From: DASRWT01 sp046728035
Lineage (GTDB): Bacteria; Methylomirabilota; Methylomirabilia; Rokubacteriales; CSP1-6
Reading direction: 5' to 3'
Assembly: GCA_046728035.1 (NCBI GenBank)
Contig: JBKPDT010000267.1
Location: forward strand, 1 to 14,153
DNA length: 14,153 nt
In this document: positions 6,971 through 12,560 of the stretch, piece by piece
How the letters are laid out: each line of letters begins with the position of its first letter
How positions within the stretch are numbered: position 1 is the first letter of the stretch
Translations under genes and position numbers: made by a program
The notes under the pieces: model-generated
Database searches by the model: none
Told to the model about the DNA's origin: nothing
Seen by the model: only the letters and a program-made list of their open reading frames with translations

Positions 6971-7345
6971 TCAGCGCTCGCGCTGGGTGATGACCACCAC
7001 CCGGCCGCGATCGCTCACGAAGGCGGTGCCCACCCAGCTCACCCCGGTCACGAGGAGCGCTCCCCCCATCGCCGGCCAGAATCCGGCGACGTGGAACCCC
7101 GGGATGAACGCGGACACCAGCCAGAAGCAGAGGCCGTTGAGCACGAAGATGAAGAGGCCGAGGGTGACGAGGGTGATGGGCAGGGTGAGGATGACGAGAA
7201 TGGGGCGGATCAGCGCGTTCACGAGGCCCAGCGCCACGCCCGCCCCCAGCGCGGGGAGCAGGCCATCTACCTGGATGCCAGGAACTATGAGTCCAGCCAG
7301 TACGATCGCCACCGAGTTGAGCAGCGCCCGCACGAGAAAACCCAT
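6971..7345 (-). CDS. Four-helix membrane protein, phage-holin-4_2 family
   Basis: 124 residues, very hydrophobic, with predicted membrane helices near 5-22, 27-46, 48-80 (possibly two) and 88-110. The pattern VALGLVNALIRPILVILTLP followed by TLGLFIFVLNGLCFWL is typical of the widespread 'mycobacterial 4-TMS phage holin / DUF360-like' family. The name is historical: most members are chromosomal and their function is unknown, and no phage gene is present here. ATG 7345 is supported by TAGGAGG 8 bases upstream. The C-terminus is short and basic. The gene is convergent with the NYN-domain gene and divergent from the selenoprotein candidate. Confidence 0.85.
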   Translation of the reverse strand: MGFLVRALLNSVAIVLAGLIVPGIQVDGLLPALGAGVALGLVNALIRPILVILTLPITLVTLGLFIFVLNGLCFWLVSAFIPGFHVAGFWPAMGGALLVTGVSWVGTAFVSDRGRVVVITQRER

Positions 7346-7362
7346 TAGTGCGGCCTCCTACC

Positions 7363-7391
7363 TTGCCTCCTCCGAGGCTCTCGCGTATTCT
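7363..7391 (+). promoter_or_regulatory. Possible promoter for the DsbA-like selenoprotein operon
   Basis: TTGCCT (7363-7368) and TATTCT (7386-7391), 17 bases apart, each match 4 of 6 consensus bases. The implied leader is about 100 bases. It overlaps the upstream region of the divergent membrane-protein gene. I see nothing else specific in 7392-7490. Confidence 0.4.
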
Positions 7392-7495
7392 GGATCACAC
7401 CTTTTGTCACGCCGATCGATTGTACGCTGCGGCAGCGCAGGCGGCGAGTGGGCGATGGTGCGAGCGCATACGGTGGACGACCGCGGGGGAGCGAC

Positions 7496-8086
7496 GTGAG
7501 ACGAGCGGTGAGCGGGGCCGCGCTGGCGGCGACGTTGTGGGCGAGCGCGTGCACGGGACAGACGGCGGCGGTCACCATCGATCCGGTGATGGCGCGGGGG
7601 CCGGAGGAGGCGCCCGTCACCATCGTGGAGTTCTCGGACTACCAGTGACCCTATTGCAGACGGGCGCAGGATGCGCTCGAACAGGTGATGCGCGAATTCC
7701 CCGGCCGGGTGCGCCTCGTGTTCAAGGACTTCCCGCTGGACTTCCACGCGGGCGCGCGCCCGGCGGCGATGGCGGCGCGCTGCGCGGGGCTGAGCGGCCG
7801 CTTCTGGGAGTATCACGATCTCCTTTTCGTGGCCCAGCCCGACTTCGGGCGGGAATCCCTGCTGCGCTATGCGGACCGCATCGGTCTCGACCGCACCGCC
7901 TTCGCGGAGTGCCTGGACGGGGGGCGCTTCCGCGATGCGGTGGAGCAGGACATGAGTGAGGGCCGGGCCCTCGGCGTCACGGGAACGCCCACCTTCTTCA
8001 TCAACGGGCGACGGCTGGTAGGTGCGCAGCCTCTCGAGGCCTTCCGCGAGGCGGTTCGCGCCGCCCTCGACGACGCGCGCCGATGA
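7496..8086 (+). CDS. DsbA/thioredoxin-fold lipoprotein, probable selenoprotein with UxxC active site
   Basis: Read through one in-frame TGA (7646-7648), this is a 196-residue thiol:disulfide oxidoreductase of the DsbA/Thioredoxin_4 type. GTG 7496 follows GGGGGAG by 4 bases. Residues 1-18 are a signal sequence ending ALAATLWASAC, so Cys19 may be lipidated; the lipobox (A-S-A-C) is non-ideal. EAPVTIVEFSDYQ (38-50) is the standard strand leading into the CxxC motif, then come TGA, PYC, RRAQDALEQV, LVFKDFPLDFH (74-84) and the cis-proline motif TGTPTFFING (162-171, Pro165). The TGA occupies the nucleophilic cysteine, giving Sec51-Pro-Tyr-Cys54. A hairpin at bacterial SECIS spacing follows. Known DsbA-like selenoproteins set a precedent. 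The alternative is a TGC-to-TGA nonsense mutation or sequencing error. The thiol chemistry would take place outside the cytoplasm. The cupin and XRE genes follow. Confidence 0.8.
7660..7680 (+). promoter_or_regulatory. Candidate bacterial SECIS element
   Basis: Starting 12 bases after the TGA, 7661-7667 (CGGGCGC) pairs with 7673-7679 (GCGCTCG). The pairs are six G-C and one G-U, and A7668-U7672 can add an eighth, leaving the loop GGA. The distance from UGA to the loop (about 19-20 bases), the stem length and the early loop G fit the bSECIS model as I recall it. The apex GCAGGAUGC also resembles the E. coli fdhF apex GCAGGUCUGC. The RNA lies within coding sequence, as bacterial SECIS elements do. 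Confidence 0.65.
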
Positions 8087-8088
8087 TT

Positions 8089-8148
8089 GGCGAGCCGCAG
8101 CCGCAGGCGAGGCGAGCGGATACATGATGAAAGTCGAGCGGAGCGAGG
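8089..8148 (+). repeat. Dispersed copy of the left-end 61-base repeat
   Basis: 8089-8117 matches the 29-base block of the left-end repeat at 28 of 29 positions (reverse-complement of 153-181). 8118-8134 is an unrelated 17-base spacer of identical length, and 8135-8148 matches the 14-base block exactly. It begins 2 bases after the stop codon of the DsbA-like gene, in the same orientation relative to the upstream gene as the copies behind the UxaA-family gene. It overlaps the start region of the cupin gene. Confidence 0.9.
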
Positions 8149-8471
8149 CAGCTCCAACAAGCGTGTACGTGAGCGCGGCGGAGGTGCCGTGGGTGGAGCG
8201 GCGCCCCGGCGTGTTCTGGAAGGTCCTCTGGCAGGATGGGGACGGCCACAAGGCCATCCTCATGCGATACGAGCGAGGCGCGACGATCCCGCGCCACCGC
8301 CACCTCGGCGACGAGCAGATCTGGGTGCTCGAGGGCAGCGTGGCGGACGATACCGGGGTGTGCACTGCAGGCAACTACGCCCGGCGCCCGCCGGGCTGTG
8401 TCCACAGCGTCAAGAGCGAGACGGGCGCGCTGGTCCTCGCCGTGACGTCCGGACCAACGGAGGCCGTCTGA
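8124..8471 (+). CDS. Cupin domain protein (ChrR-like cupin)
   Basis: 115 residues of single-domain cupin. PRHRHLGDEQIWVLEGSV (57-74) is cupin motif 1 with likely metal ligands His58, His60 and Glu64, and PPGCVHSV (89-96) is motif 2 with His94. Layout and motif wording resemble the cupin of the ChrR anti-sigma family, but the zinc-binding anti-sigma domain is absent. The start is uncertain. ATG 8124 or 8127 would place the first ~8 residues inside a dispersed repeat; GTG 8163 or 8169 would begin at the conserved part (VYVSAAEVPWVERRPGVFWK). Shine-Dalgarno support is weak for all of them. The stop is one base before the XRE gene, so the two are translationally linked and the cupin may sense a ligand or metal for that regulator. 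Confidence 0.85.
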   Translation: MMKVERSEAAPTSVYVSAAEVPWVERRPGVFWKVLWQDGDGHKAILMRYERGATIPRHRHLGDEQIWVLEGSVADDTGVCTAGNYARRPPGCVHSVKSETGALVLAVTSGPTEAV

Positions 8472-8472
8472 G

Positions 8473-8709
8473 ATGGAGCGTCGCGTGAACCACGTGCGCA
8501 AGGCACTCGGGACGAAGATCCGGTCCCTGCGGAAGGAGCGCGGTTGGAGCCAAGAGGCGCTCGGAGAGCGCTCCGCGCTGTCCGGGAAGTTCATCGGCGA
8601 GGTCGAGCGCGGGGAGAAGTCCATCTCGGTGGACAGCCTCTACCGCGTGTCGGTCGCGCTCAAGATCGCGCTGCGGAAGCTGATCGACCTGCCCGCGCGA
8701 CCGCAGTAG
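8473..8709 (+). CDS. XRE-family helix-turn-helix regulator
   Basis: 78 residues, a single Cro/C1-type HTH domain: LGTKIRSLRKERGWSQEALG (12-31) forms helices 1-2, SALSGKFIGEVERGEKSISV holds the recognition helix, and SLYRVSVALKIALRKLIDL completes the five-helix bundle. ATG 8473 overlaps the upstream stop region (TGAG ATG) and has GGAGG 9 bases before it. GTG 8485, with GGAG 6 bases upstream, is an alternative that trims four residues. There is no effector domain, so sensing may depend on the cupin encoded directly upstream. The gene ends 14 bases before the convergent unknown gene. Confidence 0.88.
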   Translation: MERRVNHVRKALGTKIRSLRKERGWSQEALGERSALSGKFIGEVERGEKSISVDSLYRVSVALKIALRKLIDLPARPQ

Positions 8710-8723
8710 CGGCCGAGGCGGGA

Positions 8724-9212
8724 TCAGCCCTCGACGCGACCGAAGTCGAGGGCGCCGGCGAGCGTGCCGAGGAGCAGGGCGAGGTTTGCCCGCACGCCGT
8801 CGTCGTAGCCCGCCCCCGCGGCGTCCCCGCCGTAGAAGGTGGCGAGGATGTGGCCCACCAGTCCCCGTCCCGCGGCGCCGTCCATCGCGCGCAGGACCGT
8901 CTCCGGATCGGGCGCGCCCAGCTCGGCGATGGCCGCCCGCGCCTCCGCGTGCGCGGCGACGAGGCGCGCCTCGGTTACCTCCGGGAACGGCCGCCCGAGG
9001 CTCGCCTCGAGAACCTTGAAGAGGAGAAAGCAGAGGCCCAGCGCGGCGCGCTGCACCGTCTCGTCCTGCCCCTGGGTGACCGCGTGCGAGAAGCCCACGA
9101 CGTGCGGCTGCCGGGCGAGGAATTGCCGTGCCTCCTCGGCGGTGCTCGCGGCGTCATAGGCGGTCAACTCGCGCCACACCCCGTCCACGAGAGCCTGATC
9201 GATTGCGCGCAT
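8724..9212 (-). CDS. Conserved-looking hypothetical protein
   Basis: I do not recognise this 162-residue protein. It looks mostly helical and alanine/leucine rich, with no signal peptide and no convincing membrane segment. Distinct segments are HVVGFSHAVTQGQDETVQRA (37-56), LGLCFLLFKVLEASLGRPFP (59-78), VLRAMDGAAGRGLVGHIL (106-123) and FYGGDAAGAGYDDG (126-139). Codon third positions are GC-rich like its neighbours. ATG 9212 has GCGAGG six bases upstream; the frame stays open to 9470, but that extension would run antisense through the LAB_N gene. It is divergent from the LAB_N operon by 97 bases and convergent with the XRE gene. Confidence 0.7.
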   Translation of the reverse strand: MRAIDQALVDGVWRELTAYDAASTAEEARQFLARQPHVVGFSHAVTQGQDETVQRAALGLCFLLFKVLEASLGRPFPEVTEARLVAAHAEARAAIAELGAPDPETVLRAMDGAAGRGLVGHILATFYGGDAAGAGYDDGVRANLALLLGTLAGALDFGRVEG

Positions 9213-9243
9213 GTCACGCCTCGCGGCGCTCGGCGAAAACTCC

Positions 9244-9272
9244 TTGCTCCGGTGGGAGCCATCCGGTATGGT
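9244..9272 (+). promoter_or_regulatory. Probable promoter of the LAB_N-aminotransferase-dehydrogenase-crotonase operon
   Basis: TTGCTC (9244-9249) and TATGGT (9267-9272) are 17 bases apart, with 3 of 6 and 4 of 6 consensus matches. This is acceptable for a high-GC genome. Transcription would start near 9279, about 30 bases before ATG 9310. Confidence 0.45.
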
Positions 9273-9309
9273 GAACGGCTGGAATTCTAGCACGCGGGAG
9301 CGATCAGAC

Positions 9310-9594
9310 ATGAGTGTGGAACACTTCTGGCTGACAGTGGGATTCGTCGGGCAGGCGTTCTTCTCGATGCGCTTCCTCGTCCAGTGGATCGTCTCCGAGA
9401 AGAAGCGGGAGAGCGTCATTCCCGTCTCGTTCTGGATCTTTTCGATCGGCGGCGGTCTCACCCTGCTCATCTACGCGGTGTACCGGCACGACCCCGTCTT
9501 CATCGTCGGCCAGGGCGCCGGGCTCTTCGTGTACCTGCGCAACCTCTATCTCATCCGTCGCAAGGAGCGCATGCTCGCCGAGGCCGGCGCATGA
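9310..9594 (+). CDS. Lipid A biosynthesis N-terminal (LAB_N) domain membrane protein
   Basis: 94 residues with three predicted membrane helices (about 5-27, 37-58, 63-82). The LAB_N signature is clear: VGQAFFSMRFLVQW (13-26), SEKKRESVIPVSFWIFS (29-45), DPVFIVGQGAGLFVYLRNLY (61-80). LAB_N domains occur alone or beside glycosyltransferases and lipid A modification enzymes; the biochemical function of stand-alone copies is unclear. No glycosyltransferase is adjacent here. ATG 9310 has GGGAG nine bases upstream. Its stop overlaps a possible ATG for the aminotransferase (ATGA at 9591-9594), so it leads a four-gene operon. Confidence 0.88.
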   Translation: MSVEHFWLTVGFVGQAFFSMRFLVQWIVSEKKRESVIPVSFWIFSIGGGLTLLIYAVYRHDPVFIVGQGAGLFVYLRNLYLIRRKERMLAEAGA

Positions 9595-9611
9595 GCGGGG
9601 GAGACGCGTCG

Positions 9612-10838
9612 ATGGATTCCCGCATCCAGTGGGGCGCGCCGCAGGCGCGCGCGCTCCTGATGATCCCCGGTCCGACCGAATTGCCCTGGACCGTCATCCA
9701 GGCCATGAATCAGCCGCCCACCATCCAGTACGACCAGCACTTCGACCTCGACGTGCTCGAGCCCGTCACGCTCGCCCTCCGGGACGTCTTCCAGACGCCG
9801 GCCGGCGAGGTCGTCGTGATGCCGGGTTCCGGGCGCACCGCGCTAGAGGCGGGGGCGGTGTCCGTGATCGAGCCGGGGGACCGCGTGCTCGTGATCGTGG
9901 CGGGGGTGTTCGGCATCCTCATGCGGGAGATCATGACCCGCGTCGGCGCCGAGGTGACGGAGTTCGCCGTCGAGTGGGGCCGCTCCCTCGACCTCGCGCG
10001 CCTCGAGCGCGAGATCGAGCGGGTCCGCCCCAAGGCGGTCACCATGGTCCACAACGAGACCTCCACCGGCACGACCTATCCGGCCGCCGAGGTGGGGAAG
10101 ATCGTGAAACGCCACGACGCTCTCTACCTCCTCGACACCGTCTCCTCCCTCGCCGGCATCGACGTACGCACCGACGAGTGGGGCATCGACCTCAACATGA
10201 CAGGTTCGCAGAAGTGCCTGGCCGCGCCGCTGGGAATGTCGCTGGCTTCCGTCGGTCCCGCCGCCTGGGACGCCATGGAGCGGCGCAAGCACAAGGCCAG
10301 CTCCCTCGTCTACGATCTGCTCCGCTGGAAGGAGCACTGGGTGCCCGCCTCGCGCGGCGGTCAGGTGCCCGACGGCCAGCCGAGGCGCCAGCCCATCTCC
10401 ATCCCCACGCACCTCACCGCCGCCCTCGCGGAGGCGACGCGCCTCATCCGGGCAGAGGGACTGCCGAACCGCTTCCAGCGCCACGCGGTGGCGGGCGCCG
10501 CCTTCCGCGCCGGCCTGGGGGCGATGCGCCTCGAGGTCTTCCCCGAGGAGTCGATGGCGTCCAACACGGTGTCGTGCTTCAAGACGCCTGCCGGCGTGGA
10601 GCCGGCCGCGGTGGTGAAGCACATGCGCAACCGGTACGGCATCCTCATCGGGACCGGGCTCGACAAGATCCGCACCACCACCTTGCGGGTGGGCCACATG
10701 GGCATCACGGCGAGCCCGATCTACGTGCTGCCCACGCTCTCCGCCCTCGAGCTCACCCTGCGCGACCTCGGACACCGCACCGAGGCGGGCGCCGGGGTGG
10801 CGGCGGCCCAGGCGGTCTTCTCGGCCCGCGGCGCGTGA
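9612..10838 (+). CDS. Class V aminotransferase (alanine/serine--glyoxylate aminotransferase family)
   Basis: 408 residues, fold-type I PLP enzyme. LMIPGPTELPWTV (16-28) and MPGSGRTALEAG (70-81) are the family N-terminal segments, HNETSTGTTYP (147-157) contacts the cofactor, YLLDTVSSLAGID (172-184) gives Asp175 for the pyridine nitrogen, and TGSQKCLAAP (197-206) gives the Schiff-base lysine Lys201. The C-terminal domain contains GTGLDKIRTTTLRVGHMG. The family includes alanine-, serine- and aspartate-glyoxylate transaminases and pyridoxamine-pyruvate transaminase, and I cannot assign the amino donor. ATG 9612 has GGGGGAG 8 bases before it; ATG 9591 is an alternative that overlaps the LAB_N stop. 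It overlaps the dehydrogenase gene by 4 bases, which supports a joint pathway. Confidence 0.92.
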   Translation: MDSRIQWGAPQARALLMIPGPTELPWTVIQAMNQPPTIQYDQHFDLDVLEPVTLALRDVFQTPAGEVVVMPGSGRTALEAGAVSVIEPGDRVLVIVAGVFGILMREIMTRVGAEVTEFAVEWGRSLDLARLEREIERVRPKAVTMVHNETSTGTTYPAAEVGKIVKRHDALYLLDTVSSLAGIDVRTDEWGIDLNMTGSQKCLAAPLGMSLASVGPAAWDAMERRKHKASSLVYDLLRWKEHWVPASRGGQVPDGQPRRQPISIPTHLTAALAEATRLIRAEGLPNRFQRHAVAGAAFRAGLGAMRLEVFPEESMASNTVSCFKTPAGVEPAAVVKHMRNRYGILIGTGLDKIRTTTLRVGHMGITASPIYVLPTLSALELTLRDLGHRTEAGAGVAAAQAVFSARGA

Positions 10839-11797
10839 TCGTCGTTCCCGACGACTTCCCCTCGGTCTTCCAGGCCTCGGCCGCCCACGAGCGCGCCAAG
10901 GCCCTCGGCGCGGTGCGCGTCTTCACCGAGCGCGGCGCCGACGATGAGGCCGAGCTGATCCGGCGCATCGGGGAGGCGCGTGTCGCCGTGAACATCCGCG
11001 CCCACGCGCGCTTCACCGACGGCGTCTTCGGCGCCTGCCCGGCGCTCAAGATGGTCTCGGTGTGGGGGACCGGCACCGACAACATCGATCTCCACGCCGC
11101 GGGAATGCGCGGCGTCACCGTGTGCAACACGCCCGGCGTCAACGCTTTCGCGGTGGCCGAGCATGCCCTCGCCCTCATGCTCGCGGTGGGGCGCAAGATC
11201 CCCGCCATCGACCGGGAAATGCGTGGGGGCAAGTGGCCGCGCGAGATGCTCACCCAGCTTCTCGGCAAGACCCTCGGCGTCTTCGGGATGGGCACCATCG
11301 GCGCCCGCGTTGCCTCCCTCGGGCGCGCGATCGGGATGGACGTGCTGGCGTGGAGCGCCCGTGGGGACGAGGGTCGCATCCGCGCCGCCGGCGCCAAGCC
11401 CGCGATGAAGGACGACATCCTCCGCCAGGCCGACGTCGTGAGCCTGCACGTGCGCCTCACCGACGACACGCGCGGCTTCATCGGACGAAAGGAGCTGGCC
11501 CTCATGAAGCCCGGCGCCATCCTCGTCAATACCGGCCGGGGCGCCCTCGTCGAGCGGGACGCTCTCCTCGCGGCGCTCCGTGAGCGGAAGATCCTCGGGG
11601 CCGGGCTCGATGTCTTCCACCAGGAGCCACTCGCCGCCGACGATCCCATCGTCACCCTGTCCAACGTCGTCCTCTCCCCCCACAATGCCGGGCAGACTCC
11701 CGAGGTCGTGCGCGACGGACTCCTCCGCGCCATCGCCAACGTCGAGCACTTTCTCGCGGGCAAGCCCACCGACGTCGTCGTCGCCCCCGTCCGTTGA
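10835..11797 (+). CDS. D-2-hydroxyacid dehydrogenase (hydroxypyruvate/glyoxylate reductase-like)
   Basis: 320 residues, NAD(P)-dependent. GVFGMGTIG (148-156) is the Rossmann glycine motif. The catalytic triad of the family is in place: Arg235 in VNTGRGALVE, Glu264 in FHQEPLA, His283 in LSPHNAG. WGTGTDNIDL at 77-86 is the substrate-loop region. Members reduce hydroxypyruvate, glyoxylate, phosphohydroxypyruvate and other 2-oxoacids; lack of an ACT domain argues against full SerA. I chose GTG 10835 because it overlaps the aminotransferase stop (GTGA) and gives the normal length; the reading frame stays open far upstream only because the DNA is GC-rich. There is no Shine-Dalgarno, so translation is probably coupled. 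Together with the aminotransferase it could convert serine via hydroxypyruvate to glycerate. Confidence 0.9.
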   Translation: MIVVPDDFPSVFQASAAHERAKALGAVRVFTERGADDEAELIRRIGEARVAVNIRAHARFTDGVFGACPALKMVSVWGTGTDNIDLHAAGMRGVTVCNTPGVNAFAVAEHALALMLAVGRKIPAIDREMRGGKWPREMLTQLLGKTLGVFGMGTIGARVASLGRAIGMDVLAWSARGDEGRIRAAGAKPAMKDDILRQADVVSLHVRLTDDTRGFIGRKELALMKPGAILVNTGRGALVERDALLAALRERKILGAGLDVFHQEPLAADDPIVTLSNVVLSPHNAGQTPEVVRDGLLRAIANVEHFLAGKPTDVVVAPVR

Positions 11798-11801
11798 CCG
11801 T

Positions 11802-12560
11802 ATGGTCCTCAGAGAGGACCGCGGCGGGGTGGCGGTGCTGCGTCTCGCGCACGGCCGCGCCAACGCGCTGGATCCGGAGGTGCTGGGGGCGCTCGGCCAG
11901 GCGCTCGAGGCGGCGGCCTCCGCGCGGGCGGTGGTCCTCACCGGCACCGGCGCCATGTTCTCGCCGGGCGTGGACCTCAAGCGGCTGGCCGCGGGCGGAC
12001 CCGACTACCCGGCCGCGCTCATCCCCACCCTCGTCGACTGCTTCACCCGGCTCTTCTACCATCCCCGGCCCGTGGTGGCGGCGATCAACGGTCACGCCGT
12101 CGCGGGGGGATGCGTGATCGCCTGCGCCGCCGACCGCCGACTCGCCGCCCGGGGCGCCGCGCGGCTCGGCGTCACCGAGCTCCTCGTGGGCGTGCCCTTC
12201 CCCGCCATCGCCCTGGAGATCATGCGGGCGGCGGTGCCGCGGCGTCATCTCGCCGACATGGTCTACGGCGGGCGGACCTGGGATGTGGGCGAGGCGCAGG
12301 CCCACGGGCTCGTCGACGCCGTCGTCGAGCCGGGAGCGTTGCTGGATGCGGCGGTCGCCGCCGCCGAAGCCCTCGCCGCGATCCCCGCCGAAAGCTTCGC
12401 CTTGACCAAGGCACAGCTACGCCAGCCCGCGCGCGATTTCCTCGCCCTCCACGCCGCGCGGATCGACCGGGAGGCGCTGCGGTGCTGGAGCGCGCCGGAG
12501 GCGCAGGACGCGATCCGGCGCTACGTGACGAAGACCCTCGGCGGCGCCCCGCGAGCCTAG
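11802..12560 (+). CDS. Enoyl-CoA hydratase/isomerase (crotonase) family protein
   Basis: 252 residues with the crotonase fold. LTGTGAMFSPGVDLKRLA (46-63) and INGHAVAGGC (95-104) supply the oxyanion-hole backbone amides, and Glu126 in GVTELLVGVP (123-132) occupies the position of the first catalytic glutamate of enoyl-CoA hydratases. The second glutamate is not obvious: the region carries VPFPAIAL where PGAGGTQ-like sequence is usual, so hydratase activity is uncertain. It begins 4 bases after the dehydrogenase stop, as the last gene of the operon. Its stop TAG lies in the palindrome CTAG, which also encodes the stop of the convergent E1 gene, so the two coding regions overlap by 4 bases. Confidence 0.88.
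   Translation: MVLREDRGGVAVLRLAHGRANALDPEVLGALGQALEAAASARAVVLTGTGAMFSPGVDLKRLAAGGPDYPAALIPTLVDCFTRLFYHPRPVVAAINGHAVAGGCVIACAADRRLAARGAARLGVTELLVGVPFPAIALEIMRAAVPRRHLADMVYGGRTWDVGEAQAHGLVDAVVEPGALLDAAVAAAEALAAIPAESFALTKAQLRQPARDFLALHAARIDREALRCWSAPEAQDAIRRYVTKTLGGAPRA

Noticed and set aside
6971..7345. Evidence of a prophage from the holin-family name
   Set aside because: This family is common on chromosomes, and no phage structural, lysis or integrase gene is present.
7448..8086. Reading the DsbA-like locus as a pseudogene or as two separate small genes
   Set aside because: The break is a single TGA at the catalytic Cys codon, the frame is unchanged, all other motifs are intact and a SECIS-like hairpin follows. 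A pseudogene remains the main alternative but is less likely.
9629..10834. Long upstream in-frame extension of the 2-hydroxyacid dehydrogenase (about 400 residues)
   Set aside because: It is Arg/Gly/Pro/His-rich low-complexity translation antiphase to the well-conserved aminotransferase. It is open only because of high GC.
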